Shown: positions 9,757 to 21,001, counted from the stretch's first letter. The stretch: DNA of 64,000 nt from Limnanthes douglasii subsp. nivea (GCA_036936605.1 JAUPFV010000005.1:50860742-50924741), one strand, 5' to 3'. The notes: a model not told the origin generated them from the sequence alone. Program-made: numbers and translations.

Positions 9757-10694
9757 CTATAACTATGTTGAATTGGAATGCAAGAGGACTTGCAAGTAAA
9801 TAGTCTATTCAAAGATTAAAGTCGATGGTCAAATCCTCAAAGGTCAGTTTTGTGGTCATTCAAGAGCCATTTTTTAAGTCTGAAAGAATGATTTTATTAG
9901 CTAGAAAGTTGAAGCTTAGTGGGTTTATATGTAATATGAATAACAAGATATGGGTTTTTTGGCATCAAGATTTCTGTGTGGACATGGTTTTGGATACTGA
10001 GCAGATGGTTCATCTTAAAGTTTCTCATCCTTCCTTGAATAAAGTGTTTGAGGTTTCTGTTATTTATGCTAAATGCAAGAATGAGCAGCGTGTTGTCCTT
10101 TGGGATTTCATTAGAAGCCTTGATGTTCAGCATGAATGGATCTTGTTTGGTGATTTTAATGTAATTTCTAGTCTCAATGAGCAGCTGTCTTGCTTAACTG
10201 TCAACCAAAAGGGAATGAATGCCTTTAATGATCTTATTCTTGATTGTGGTCTTTTGGATGCTGGTTTCAGTGGCTGTCCTTTCACTTGGTCTAATGGTCA
10301 GAAGTGGAGGAGGCTTGACCGTGTGCTCTATAATAATGCTTGGTTATGGTTTTTCGATTATACTTCTGTCACTCACCTTGCTCGTAGCTGCTCTGATCAT
10401 TGCCCAATTGTGGTTAAGATCTCTTCTAAGTTGGAAAGGTCTAAGTCTTCGTTTAAATTCTTAAACATGTGGACTACTCATGCTGGTTTGTTGGAAAAGG
10501 TTAAAGAGAGTTGGTCAGAGGTTATCAGTGATGAGGTGAGAAATCCTATCATGATTTTCTGGCTTAAGCAACAAAGGTTAAAGGCTGTGTTAAGGACTTG
10601 GAACAAGAATGTTTTTGGCAAAATTTTTGATGCCATCAAGCAATCTGAAGAAACTATTAATCAATTGAGAAGCTGTTCTTCAGAATGTGTTTAA
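9753..10694 (+). pseudogene. LINE ORF2, apurinic-type endonuclease domain
   Basis: Starts at the ATG overlapping the ORF1 stop. LNWNARGLASK is the usual endonuclease N terminus; codon 17 is then TAG (9801-9803), a nonsense mutation. The frame continues with VVIQEPFF (catalytic Glu), LFGDFNVI (GDFN), FTWSNG, RRLDRVLYN and SDHCPIVV (catalytic SDH). All recognisable catalytic motifs of the exonuclease-endonuclease-phosphatase fold are present. The domain nicks target DNA to prime reverse transcription. The frame ends at 10694 and ORF2 continues in another frame from 10687, so a frameshift lies near 10680-10690. Confidence 0.88.
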
Positions 10695-12982
10695 TGAGGT
10701 TAACAAGTCTATGTTAAATGAGGCCAAGAGGAATCATTTTCTCTTGCTGGACAGGGAAGAAATTTTTTGGAAACAGAAGGCTCATGCCTCTTGGTTCAAA
10801 GATTCAGACAGGAATACTGTTGCTTATCATGGTTTTGTGAAGAAAAGGTTGAAGAGAAATATGATTGACAGAATAAAGGTTGGGGATAGATGGTTATCAG
10901 ATAAGGATAGTTTGAAGGCTTCTGCTGTGGATTATTTTAAAGGCTTGCTGGCTAAGGATATAAGGGCTGATAATGAGCATAGTTTGAATGAGGTTATTCC
11001 TTCTTTAGTCACTGTGAATGACAATAGCTGCCCTGTAAAGGTCCCTGAAAATGAGGAGATTTATGGGGTGGTGAAAGGCTTGAAGTCTGAATCTGCTGCT
11101 GGTCCTGATGGGTTCAATGGAGAGTTTTATAAGCATTGCTGGGACATTGTGGGAAGGGATCTTTGTAATGCTGTTAAAGCTTTCTTTGAGGGGTATGCTT
11201 TACCTAAAGGTGTGAAAGCTACCATGATTTGTTTAATTCCTAAGTTGGACAATCCTAATAGGTGGAAAGACTTTCGTCCAATTAGTCTTACCACTGTTTT
11301 CTCAAGAATTCTGGGAAAGATTATTAACAATAGGCTTTCAGGCATTCTTCCTAGACTGATTTCTGATGAGCAGGGAGGGTTTGTCAAAGGTAGATCTATT
11401 CAGCATTCGATTATGCTTGTTCAAGAGCTTTGTTTTGATATTGACAGTAATAAGAAAGATGGTAATGTAATTATAAAGACTGATATGCCCAAGGCATTTG
11501 ATAATCTCAGACATAGGTTTTTGTTTGATGTCCTCAAGATGTTTGGCTTTAGTAATGAGGTTATTCATCTGGTTGAAGGATGCATTGGTAATGTTTCCTC
11601 TTCTGTTCTTGTTAATGGTGAGATGGCTGGTTACTTTTCTAATACTCAAGGTTTAAGATAAGGGGATCCTTTGTCCCCGAGTCTTTTTTATCTTAGCTGA
11701 GGAGTATTTGATTAGAAGTTTGAATATGTTATCTAGTAATGGTCACACATTCAGGTACAAATCAAGGAGTAATCTGAATGTTGTTTGTTCTGCTTTTGCT
11801 GATGATTTTATGGTGTTCACTAATGGAAATGAGGATGCTATGGAATCTATTAAAGCTATCATGGATCACTATCAATATGTCTATGGTCAGGAGATCAACA
11901 CAGCTAAGTCTAAGCTTATTATCTCTCACAAAATGCCAGTTTATCAAGTTGCTATTATTGAAGATATCTGGAAAATTAATCATTCATACATGCCATTTAA
12001 GTATTTGGGTACTATCATTGCAAATAATACAAGAATTGCTAACTATGAAAGCATTATAGACAAAGTTAGAAGTAGGAGTATGGATTGGGACAAACTTCAG
12101 TTATCCTTTGTTGGTCGTCTGCAACTGATCCAGTCGGTTCTTGTTGCTTTTCCAAACTACTTTCTTCAGCATACTTCTCTCCCTGTTGGCATCATTCAGA
12201 TGTTGGAGATTTTATTTAATAAATTCCTGTGGGGGACAAAGGAAGACAAGAAGGTTATTAGCTGGGCTCGTTGGGACAGATTATGCAAGCCATATAGAGA
12301 AAGGGGTCTCAACCTTAGGAGGCTTAATGATTTGCATCAGGTTTATGCTATGAAGTTATGGTTTGAATTTAGAATTCAGCATTCCCTTTGGGCTAGATAC
12401 ATGTTGTCAATCTATTGCACTAATAACATTCATCCTATCCTAGCTATTTCTCCTCAAAGGAAATCTAAAACCTGGTCTCGAATCCTTAATGTTAGAACGT
12501 TAACTGAAGATCTCATGTTTTGGCATCCTGGGAATGGTAATATTGCTTTCTGGTATGAGAAGTGGTGTTCGAAAAGGTCATTTATCAGGATTGATAATGA
12601 TAGAGATAGAAGAAATTTGTGGGACAGCAATAATGATCTGGTGAAGGATTTTTGGCTTGGGAATTCCTGGGATATTGATAAGCTTAATACTATGGTTACG
12701 TCAACTGAGATAGGCAGGATAAGGGAGGCCATGATTTCTAACATGGAAGATGTTCTGCTCTGGTCCCTTTCTAAGAATGGGAATTTCAGTGTTAAGGATA
12801 CTATTAATCATATCAGATCTAAGGGTAGTATTACTAGTCTATATGACAAGACTTGGAATGCTGTAACCCCGAGGAAATGTTCCTTTTTCTTATGGAGGGT
12901 TCTACATGACTGGTTACCTACAGACAGTGCTATGCAAAGGAAAGGATTCAATCTTGCTTCTAAATGTGTTTTTTTGCAATAA
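10687..12982 (+). pseudogene. LINE ORF2, reverse transcriptase and zinc-binding region, broken
   Basis: Motifs in order: FWKQKAHASWFKDSDRNT, AAGPDGFNGEFYK, LIPKLDNPNRWKDFRPISL, DEQGGFVKGRS, and DMPKAFDNL (motif A). A TAA stop at 11659-11661 replaces Gln in the usual GLRQGDPLSP motif. A frameshift near 11690 is followed by SAFADDFMVF, where FADD is the catalytic motif. YLGTIIANN and RGLNLRRLNDLH come next. The end, RKCSFFLWRVLHDWLPTDSAM, is the zf-RVT region, which breaks again near 12970. The enzyme would copy element RNA at the nicked target. At least three lesions inactivate it. Confidence 0.9.
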
Positions 12983-13874
12983 CAGTGAGTCTACTAATCA
13001 TGTTCTTGTGCAGTGTCAAAATGCTTGGTCAGTTTGGCAACATTTCAGCAACATTTTTAGAGTTCAAATCAATACTTACATGTCTGTTCCTCACATTGTG
13101 ATGAGGTGGTACTGGGCTGCTAGCAAGAAATGTGACATTTTCAGTATCCTTCCTGCTATTATTTTGTGGCCAATCTGGGCTGCTCAAAACAAGAAAAAGA
13201 TTAGCAATGAAAACGTTAATTCTAGCTCTATCATTAAGGACATTCTTCTGATTCTTTCTAGCCTAGATCATGTTAATGTCTTACAGAGAAAGCACTGGGG
13301 CAAGTTTATTAAAGAAGCTTCTGTTATTGGCTGTGTGAATCAAGTCAAGCTCAGGAATATACCTCTTTTTCTGAAATGGAAGAGCCCTAAAAATGGTAGA
13401 TATAAGCTGAATGTTGATGGAAGCTGTACCTTTAATGGAGAAGCTGGTGGTGGAGCTCTGATTAGGGACAGTAATGGCGACATTGTTGCTGGAGTTGGCA
13501 AGGTTTATGGTAAAGGCTCGCCGTTAATTGCTGAGAGTCGAGCTCTCTTGGATGGTCTGGTTCTGTGTGACAGGTTGGGGATGAGTATGGTGGACATTGA
13601 TGTTGATTCAGTGGTTTTGGTGAATTTGGTTCAGTATGGTAACTCTCCTTGGTTTTTAGACCCTTTACTAAAGTGCTGCGGATCTTTCATCAAGTCAAGA
13701 ATGGTGATTAAGCATGTTTTTCGTGAAGAAAATTTGGGGGCTGATTGGGTGGCAAAGGAAGTTTTGAAGAATCAAGCTGATATGGAGTTTGATAGGGAGA
13801 ATGCTCCTTCAAATCTAAAAGCTATTGTGCTTTTGGAGAAGATGAACTGTGGCTATTTAAGACTTATCGATTAA
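12906..13874 (+). pseudogene. LINE ORF2, zf-RVT end and C-terminal RNase H domain
   Basis: The frame begins in the zinc-binding region (CNNSESTNHVLVQCQNAW, with the Cys/His spacing of zf-RVT). About 150 residues later comes a plant-type RNase H (RVT_3) domain. KLNVDGSCTFNGEAGGGAL holds the first Asp, IAESRALLDGL the Glu, VDIDVDSVVLVNLV the second Asp, and REENLGADWVAKEVL the last Asp. All four acidic positions are kept. A C-terminal RNase H is known in a subset of plant L1 elements and removes RNA after first-strand synthesis. The stop at 13872-13874 is the natural end of ORF2. Confidence 0.88.
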
Positions 13875-14025
13875 GAAATTAGGGTTTGGTTGTTGTAGTG
13901 ATTTGGGGAAGAAGGAGATACTGTTTGTAATTAGGGTTGTGTTTCTGTTTCAATTTTTGTAAAACTTCCTAACAAGGGCTTGCTCTTGATATTTTCTTCA
14001 ATTGAAAATCCCTTTATTAAAAAAA
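13875..14025 (+). other. LINE 3' UTR and A-rich tail
   Basis: About 150 bases from the ORF2 stop to TTATTAAAAAAA. It contains the sequence 'tcaatttttgtaaaacttcctaac' type T/A-rich segments but no clear structure. The tail directly abuts the right target duplication at 14026. Confidence 0.8.
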
Positions 14026-14042
14026 TAGTTATTAATATTTGT

Positions 14043-14724
14043 CAAAAAAAAAACTTAAAAATATATATTTCCTAAATTAATCTCTTATAATTTAAAACAA
14101 TTTTGTTTGTTAATTACAACCGCAGATTTATTACGGCATAATATTTAAAATACATTAGTTTTAGCAAGTTTTTAATAATTTTTTATTTCGATTCCGAATC
14201 GGTTCTAAACAATATACAAATCACCTAATAATTTAAAATTAGAATACAATTATATCATTATATGTCTAATAGGTATATATTATTTAATATGTACATAATA
14301 TTAAATATAACATCTTAAATATCTAGTATGTTAAAACAATATACAAATCATTTTACAATTATATTGTTTACGATATCTTGTTTAAGACAATCAAATTTTT
14401 ATTTTTATATTTTTACAATTATTGAAAGTTGTAATCGAAATACAAGTAGATTTACTTATTTTATTTAATATCTACATAATATTAAATAAAATATCTTAAA
14501 TACATAAATATAAATATATAATCAAACGTATCAAAATCAAATTATAATTATTTTTTTAAAATGTAATTGATGATTATAAAGTTTCAATTAAAATGATAAC
14601 ATATTTAAATTAAAATACATGAAATAGAATAATTAACTCGTGTATATGGTACGTATCTCAATTATTGAAATTAGATTCAATTAACACTTACAAATTAATT
14701 TTAAATAACATTATAAAATATTCT
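14043..14724. other. AT-rich spacer
   Basis: Very AT-rich, with repeated short words such as TTTAATATNTACATAATATTAAATA (near 14280 and 14465). No gene is supported. Confidence 0.6.
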
Positions 14725-14729
14725 GATAA

Positions 14730-15002
14730 ACGGTTCTTAAATGGTTAAATGGTTTGGCTGATGGTTTGAACTGGTAAACAGTTCTTAAATGGTTCGTCTG
14801 GTGGTTTGAACTGACGGTTTAACTGTGAAACTGGCCCATTAGGACTGCAACCTGACAGGACCGCCAGACCGTCAGGACCGCATAAGAACAACCCGCCAGG
14901 ACCGCAACCCGCCAGGACCGCAACCCGCCATGACCGCAACCCGTGGTTCTGATTTAAACGGTGCGGATTGGTGCTGGTTCAACCCGTTTGAATTTGTTGT
15001 TA
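14730..15002. repeat. GC-rich block, right copy of a direct repeat pair
   Basis: CTGTGAAACTGG, CCATTAGGACTGCAACCTG, then four or five tandem repeats of the form 'ccgccaggaccgcaac'. The order and orientation match 5905-5990. A shorter inner direct repeat, 'ggttcttaaatggtt' / 'agttcttaaatggtt', lies at about 14731 and 14781. Confidence 0.7.
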
Positions 15003-15712
15003 CTAACAACAAATAAAGTTCCAAAGATAACCCTTAAATTAAATCAAAGCAATTTAATATAATTCGTGTAGAACACATATTTAAATCTTTTTCGCTGCAC
15101 ACTCATCTTCGTAACACTAAAGTTTATATCTTAATTCAATATAATCAAATAAACTGAACAGCCCTACATCTTTTTTCACATGAATAAATTTTGATATGCA
15201 TCTTCAAATCCAAAAATAAATAACAGAATATTCATTTAGTAAATATATTACATTAACTCACTACTCCTTCTATTTTCAATATCTTTTACATTAACGCAGA
15301 TATTAAACAAAAAGAATTATAAGTAATTATTGAGAAAAAAAAATTAAAATTTTAAATAATTATCTAAATTTTAAATTTTGTTCAAAAAAACTTGTAACAT
15401 AAATCACTCCGACAATATTTTTGAATATTTAAAGTATGTACAACTTCAACAATTAATTATTCATGAGACGAATAAAACAAAATCTATCACCGATATTTTT
15501 TGAAGAATTTTTTCTATTTTATTTTCGCGACCAAATTACATGTAATTACATAATTAGAACACAATTATTTTTAGAAATTAAATTACACGTAATTTCGCAA
15601 CTTGAACACAATTGTTTTTTTAGACTTAGTTTGCAACCAAAATCATATTTATGCACTTATTTTCTTCTTATTTATACCACTTATTTTGCATGTAAATCTG
15701 CAACTTGACATA
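15003..15712. other. AT-rich spacer containing a dispersed repeat
   Basis: No gene is supported. The part 15430-15712 is similar to 30590-30840 (listed separately) and directly abuts the truncated left end of G2. Confidence 0.55.
15430..15712. repeat. Dispersed repeat, copy 1 (copy 2 at 30590-30840)
   Basis: Shared words in the same order include CTTTCAACAATTAATTATT-like, 'gacgaa/cc-aaa-caaaatc', 'cgcaactt/gcaacta', 'tttatgcac/aact'. I estimate two thirds identity by eye. One copy lies just left of G2 and the other just right of G3. Confidence 0.4.
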
Positions 15713-15721
15713 ATCACCTCA

Positions 15722-16420
15722 CCGTCAGGTGAGGTCCACCACAACAACTCAAAAGCAGTCCGTATATAAGGCTAATGAGACCGGACAAGGGTCTAACAGG
15801 GCTAAACAGACTCAGTCCAACCAGATCAATCTCAGAGCCAACAATCAAAGAGTAAAAGAGGTCTTTGGGTTCAACCAGAGTGGTTTGTAGAATTGAAAGA
15901 GAATGTAGCCACAATATATGACAAGACCAAGGAGGAAGTTCATTTCCGGAAACCAGGAGCACTGCAGTCCCTTAGAGAGAGTCGAAATACTTGTTTTTGC
16001 CAATATCATAATGATCTAGGCCATAGTACTCAAGACTGCATAGCCTTGAAACAAGAAGTGCAAAATCTTATTGAAAGAGGAAAACTGAGAGCTTATGTCA
16101 AAAGAAGAAGTGGGAACAAGCCTAACAATTCACCTCGGACAGGTCCTACAAACAATGTGGGAAAATCTGCCTAAGAAGGGGTAAAGGTGATCCTTGAAAG
16201 ATTTGATGTTGATTCTGAGTATTTCGATCCTGATCCAACTCGAAATAAAGTGGGGGTCATAACAGAGCAGACGAAGACGGTGTCCGGACTGATCAGTTTT
16301 TTCAAGTCACTCACCACCTTCGAAGGAGATACCATGACAACGCTCACTCCTTCATCAAGAAATAGGCATGTTCATAGTCTGGCTACTCAGTTGGAAGGGG
16401 GCATGTCTTCTTATTAATGC
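15722..16420 (+). pseudogene. Gypsy gag C-terminal part (G2)
   Basis: The open piece 15893-16174 holds FCQYHNDLGHSTQDCIALKQEV, a zinc knuckle of the C-x2-H-type used by Tat-lineage gag (CxxHxxxGHxTxxC). A basic RGKLRAYVKRRSGN segment follows. A stop at about 16172 breaks the frame, and 16187-16417 continues toward protease with ILERFDVDSEYFDPDPT. The homologous minus-strand stretch of G3 is at about 28110-28620. The N-terminal gag core is absent, because the element starts at about 15713. Confidence 0.8.
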
Positions 16421-16423
16421 CAA

Positions 16424-16948
16424 ACCCTTTTTCCATTTATAGTTTTTAACGAGGATGATTTAAGAAATATTGTTGGGCCTTATGAGGATGATATAGGGAT
16501 AGGAGCATCTATTGGGGGCAATGATATCCAAAGAATTCTGATAGACACAGGTAGTTCAGAAAACATCCTCTTCTTGAGCTCCTACAAACAGATGAAAAAT
16601 CCGGCCCTTATTCAACGGTTAAACGGAACCATTGTGGGCTTCACAAGGAGCTCTACGGATGTAATCTGGGAGTTTGGGGAAGAGGTGTTGTTGGGCAAGG
16701 GGCCTTTTAAAGAGCTGGTCAGGGTGTTATTTATTGTGGTAGATTTTCCCACATGCTACAATGCAATCTTTGGAATGTCCTGGCTCTCTAGAATGCATGT
16801 TGTGGCCTTAACAGTCCACCAGTGTTTGAACTATGCAGTTCAAGGGCAAGTGGGTATTGTCCGAAGTAGTGAGAAGATAGCAAGGGAGTGCTATGCAACT
16901 GCACTAGTTCCTAAAACTTTTGGAGCAATTCGGGTTAATAAAGATTAG
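16424..16948 (+). pseudogene. Gypsy aspartic protease (G2)
   Basis: FNEDDLRNIVGPYED is followed by IGGNDIQRILIDTGSSENILFLSSYKQ, in which DTGSS is the intact aspartic protease active-site motif. GKGPFKELVRVLFIVVDFPTCYNAIFGMSWLSRMHVVA follows and is typical of the Gypsy protease C terminus. The stretch from 16574 to 16948 is open. The domain would process Gag-Pol. A stop near 16416 separates it from gag. Confidence 0.85.
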
Positions 16949-18480
16949 CAGTTACTAGGGCCTTCTGAGGAAGAGGGTGAGATTGATGACCTCAGAGAGG
17001 CCCCTAGTGTTATAATACCAGTTGAAGAGATTGAAATCCATTGCATGGCAGAGGGTAGAAGTATCAAGGTTGGCTCCAAAATGGCGCCAGAGTTGAAAAA
17101 GAAATTGCTGTTATTTTTATCAAACAATCATCATGTCTTTGCTTGGTGCAATGATGATGTAACCAGAATACCTGCAAGCCTTATTTCACACAAACTGTCC
17201 ATCTGGAGTGATGTTGCACCTGTTGTGCAGAAAAAGAGAGCTTACTCTAAGGAGAAAGCTGATGTAATAGTCCAAGAAGTTGATCGACTTACCATGATGG
17301 GGAACATAAAGGAATCTTAGTATTCTTTATGGACTGCCGATCCGGTATTGGTCAAGAAAAAGTACGGGAAATAGCGTATGCGTATTGATTTTACTGACCT
17401 CAATTGGGCTTGCCCAAAAGATATTTATCCAGTCCCCCGGATAGATTAGTTAGTAGACTCAACGTCTGGAAACAAGTTGCTGTCTTTCATGGAAGCCTTC
17501 TCTGGGTACAATCAGATTCAGGTAGATCCGAAGGACCAAGATCATACTACCTTTATAACAGATAGAGGTCTCTATTGTTACAAAGTGATGTCTTTTGGGT
17601 TGAAAAATGTTTGGGTTACTTAGCAGAGGTTGGTGAACAAAACATTCGCTAGCCAGATTGGCAGAAATATAGAGGTATTCATAGATGACATGATGGTTAA
17701 AAGCATGGATGAGGATTTGCACATACTTGACCTTCAAGAGACATTTTCTAATTTGGCAACTGTGAATTTGAAACTGAATCCAGAAAAATGTGTCTTTGGG
17801 GTTCGATCCGGAAAATTCTTAGGGTACGTGATAAGTGAGAAAGGGATACAGCCCGATTCGGATCAGCTTAATACTCTACTAGAAATGGATCTTCCTTGGA
17901 ATATTAAAGAAGTACAGAGACTCACTGGAAGGTTGGTTGCCTTGAATCGGTTCATTTCAAGGTCTTCAGACAAGTGTGCTCCGTTTTTCCAAACCTTGAA
18001 GAATGCTAAAGATTTTAATTGGTCTCCACAGTGCAGCCAAGATTTTGTTGAAATAAAGAAACACTTATTTCAAGGAGAAACACTCTACGTATACTTGGTT
18101 GTGTCAGAATGTGCTATAAGCGCAGTTTTGGTGAGGGAAGTGCACAATTACCCTCGTCAAGTGTACTATATTTTGATAGATGCTGAGAAGAGGTACTTAA
18201 AGCTTCAAAAGTTGGCACTAGCCTTAGTAATTGCAGCAAGAAAAATGAGGCTGTATTTTCAGTCTTATTCCATCATTGTCCGGACATCTTTCCCATTGAA
18301 AAATGTTCTTCAGAAGGCAAACATATCAAGCAGAATGACCAGGTGGTCAGTAGAGTTGGGTGATTATGACATTGATTTTGCCTTACGAACTGCTATCAAA
18401 GCTCAATCAATTGTTGATTTCCTGGTAGAGTTCAATCAGTTGCTGATTTCCTGGTAGATTTCCTGGTAGAGTTCAATCCA
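16949..18480 (+). pseudogene. Gypsy reverse transcriptase (G2), several stops
   Basis: Linker and RT start at 17045 (MAPELKKKLLLFLSNN..HHVFAWCNDD). Stops interrupt 17318-17620: TAG after GNIKES, TAG in the MCIDFTDLN block, and TAG at 17621-17623 in the GxTYQRLVNK motif. The piece 17630-18457 is open with VFIDDMMVKSMDED (intact catalytic pair), the thumb LTGRLVALNRFISRSSDKC and the start of the connection up to VDFLVEFN. It then ends in a short tandem duplication of 'gatttcctggtaga' that marks the RNase H deletion. The enzyme is not functional. Confidence 0.87.
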
Positions 18481-18489
18481 TCTTGTTCA

Positions 18490-19890
18490 AGGTGAGTCTG
18501 AAGCCAAGAAAGAACAGCTGATCAATTACTTACTCATCCTGAAAGAGGTGGCAACCAACTTCAAAAGTGTTTGTTATGAGCATATTCCTAGGTCAGAAAA
18601 TACGCTGGCAGATTACTTGGCAACCATAGCATATTCTGAGTCCTACCCTTAGATTATATACAAGAAAGCCTATCTATACAATCAAATCAAAACAAGAAAG
18701 AGGAGGAAAGCTTGAGTATACAGGTGGTTCAACCTAAAGATTGGAGATTTTCCCTTGTTCAATACATTTCTGATGGGGTTTTGCCTGCGGATAAAGCTAT
18801 GACAAGAAAAATTAAACACAGGGCTCGTGGTTTTTTTATAAGGGAAGTTCTCTATAAAAAATCTTTCAATAGACCTCTTTTGTGTTGCTTGGGGGTTGAA
18901 GAGTCTCAAGTTGTTTTATTCGAACTACATGATGAAGAAGGATCAACCCATTGTGGGTACAGGGCACTAACCCGGAGGGTATTGTTGGCTGGCTACTATT
19001 GGCCATCCATAATGGCAGATGCTAAAGACATGGTAAAGAAGTGTGATCCATGCCATAGGTATGGCAACGAAATTCATGTGTCAGTAGTACCTATGGAGTC
19101 TATTTCTGAGCCAGTACATTTTGCTCGTTGAGGATTGGATTTAGTTGGGCCTCTGTCAATGGCGTTCGGAGGGTGCAGAACTATTATAGTTTGTATTGAT
19201 TACTTCTCGAAATGGATAGAGGTAGCTCGTTTGGCAGGAACCACTTCGAAGGCTGTCATTAAATTTATCATATCCAATATATGTTGCAGATTTGGGATTC
19301 TTCAAAAGATTACCACAGATAATGGGCCACAGTTTGATAACAAGGATATGGAGATTTTTTGTGCTTTTAGAGGCATTCAGCACTGTTTTTCTTCTCATTT
19401 CCATCCACAAGAAAACGGCCAGGTTGAAGTTTCCAACTGGACCATTTTGTCCGGGTTATATAAGAATCTAGAAGGAGCTGTAGGGAAGTGGCCAAGCTAT
19501 CTGCAAGAAGTGTTGTGGGCATACCAAACTACTTATCGGGATGTTACACAAGAATCTCCTTTTGCTTTGTGGTATGGGATGGATGCCATTACCCCCATAG
19601 GAAAGCTACCCTACCATCATACATGGTTCATAACTATTCTGAACAAGCTAATGAGATAGAAATTAGGAATCAGTTGGACTTGATTGAAGAAATAAGGGTT
19701 AAAGCTCACTTGAAAACAACCCACTACCAAGTCTTGATGAGGAGCAAGTTTGCTTCCATGGTCAAGAGAAGAGATTTTAAACTGGGAGATAAAGTAATGA
19801 GAAAAGTTTTCTTACACACCAAGGATACGCAGTTTGGTAAGCTGGCCCCGAACTGGGAAGGCCCCTATGAGGTCTCCGGAAAACTTAATA
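18490..19890 (+). pseudogene. Gypsy integrase (G2), nearly complete
   Basis: The zinc finger, open 18712-19131, has HDEEGSTHCGYRALTRRVLL and KKCDPCHRYG (HHCC). A TGA at 19129-19131 separates it from the core (19135-19659). The core shows CIDYFSKWIEVA (Asp), TTDNGPQF (Asp) and HPQENGQVEVSN (Glu), so the DDE triad is complete. A frameshift near 19630 leads to the C-terminal domain, 19640-19880, with KLGDKVMRKVFLHTKDTQFGKLAPNWEGPYEV, a GPY/F motif. No chromodomain is seen, as expected for Tat-type elements. Integrase inserts element cDNA into the host genome. Downstream sequence jumps straight into LTR. Confidence 0.88.
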
Positions 19891-19973
19891 CTTTATACAC
19901 AAAACACTTAATACTCAACAAACTTCATAAAACACTTTACTAAATTATCCCCAGCCTAAAATAAACCAAACTA
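19890..19973 (+). repeat. Remnant of G2 3' LTR (last ~85 bp)
   Basis: Matches the reverse complement of 20178-20265, the G3 LTR internal edge, with shared words ACACAAAA, AAAACACTTTAC and CCCCAGCCTAAAATAAACC. It ends ACTA rather than ACCA. It joins directly to the integrase tail, so a deletion removed the rest. Confidence 0.75.
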
Positions 19974-20177
19974 ATTTTGCAACCTAATTACACGTAATTA
20001 AGCATTTAAAAAATAAAAAATAAATTCAAAAATATGAATATAGTTTTGTTCGTCTTAAAAAACCATTGATATTTTCATATATTTGTTTAGAATTATGGTT
20101 TGAAATAGATAACATTTAAAAAAACAAAACAAAAAAACAAAGTTGAGCGGTATTTCGGAATACCATAGGGTTATCGG
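19974..20177. other. Short AT-rich spacer between G2 and G3
   Basis: No gene is seen. It ends in ATCGG directly before the G3 LTR. Confidence 0.6.
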
Positions 20178-20544
20178 TGGTTTGGTTTATTTTGGGCTGG
20201 GGGTAGTTTGGTAAAGTTTTTTGGTAAGTTTTAGGTATTTTGTGTTTAGTGTGAGGAGTAGAGAGATAATTAAGTAGTCTGTGTGTATTAAATGTTAATC
20301 ACCTTCATTAATGTGAGTCGATGGAGTATTTATACTTTTAATTAATAACCAATGGACTTACCGGGTCAAGTTGAGAAACCGGGTGAATTTTAAGGACCCG
20401 TTAGTTTTTTAGCACATTAGCAAATAGCTTAGTGAAAAGGTGTTCACATTTTTCCTGTTCGGATTTTATAGTGGAGTGATATTGTCTGAATTACCCATGT
20501 GTGGATTAGCTGGTAGGCTGTGTCTGTAATATCCGAACTAATCA
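20178..20544 (-). repeat. 3' LTR of G3
   Basis: Minus strand TGATTAGTTCGG ... AAACCAAACCA. The TATAAATA box on the minus strand is conserved. Same length as the 5' LTR. Confidence 0.9.
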
Positions 20545-20560
20545 GTAGCCCATTTTTCTA
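20545..20560 (-). other. Polypurine tract of G3
   Basis: Directly next to the 3' LTR the minus strand reads AGAAAAATGGGCTAC, a purine-rich run suited to priming plus-strand synthesis. Its position is right; its use is inferred. Confidence 0.5.
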
Positions 20561-21001
20561 AGCCTTGCAAAATATCTTTGGAAGGGTTAAAAAATCTACC
20601 CAGTCAAAGTCACCATCAATTTCATCTGATCTGCTTTTGTTGTAACCAACCAGTTCGAATTTTGTCAGAACTCGTTTTTCTTCCCAGAATTCTAAGAGTT
20701 TTTTCTTTGAACGCGGGATACGTGTCAGTATTTGGTTCGACCTACCAACTGTTATTTTTCGTAGACCGACGCACCCACTAAGTCTAGAAAGTTACCTAGG
20801 CTTTGATTTTTCACACGTTTGCGCAACCCTTAATCATTGTAAAAAACCCTTTTCAACTTCTCCTTGGTAACTGTTTTTTTTTTAATATTCCATTGTCTTC
20901 CACACTCAAAGCTTTCCTAGAGAGAAATTCATCTTTACCTTCACATTATTCTTAAGATATTTTGTATTCACAGCCAAAAACGCTTTAGTTAAAGTTGGTG
21001 G

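Larger units (their letters stand above)
8172..14025 (+). mobile_element. Full-length L1-type LINE with 17-bp target site duplication
   Basis: TAGTTATTAATATTTGT occurs at 8155-8171 and again, without mismatch, at 14026-14042, directly flanking the element. The 3' end just inside the second copy is TTATTAAAAAAA, a short A-rich tail. Between lie a 5' UTR (8172-8268), ORF1, ORF2 (endonuclease, RT, zinc-binding and RNase H domains) and a 3' UTR. The length of about 5.85 kb is normal for plant L1 elements. The perfect duplication suggests a fairly young insertion, but ORF2 carries several stops and frameshifts, so it is now inactive. Confidence 0.95.
5838..15002. mobile_element. Possible decayed hAT-type element with nested LINE
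   Basis: The left end TAGAGGTGTCTAATGG resembles common plant hAT termini. The flanking 8 bp, GTAACAAC (5830-5837), match CTAACAAC (15003-15010) at 7 of 8 positions. The inward right end, TAACAACAAATTCAAACGG on the minus strand, matches the left end only weakly. GC-rich 'aggaccgcaaccc' blocks lie near both ends but in direct rather than inverted orientation, which argues against the call. No transposase is seen. If real, about 3.3 kb belongs to this element once the LINE is removed. Confidence 0.3.
15713..19973 (+). mobile_element. Ty3/Gypsy (Tat-type) element G2, 5'-truncated and internally deleted
   Basis: On the plus strand: gag C terminus, protease, RT, integrase, then an LTR 3' end at about 19890-19973 matching the reverse complement of the G3 LTR edge (shared CCCCAGCCNAAAATAAACCAAAC). 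The 5' LTR, primer site and most of gag are missing. RNase H is deleted, and so is everything between integrase and the last 85 bp of the 3' LTR, including any antisense gene. Confidence 0.88.
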
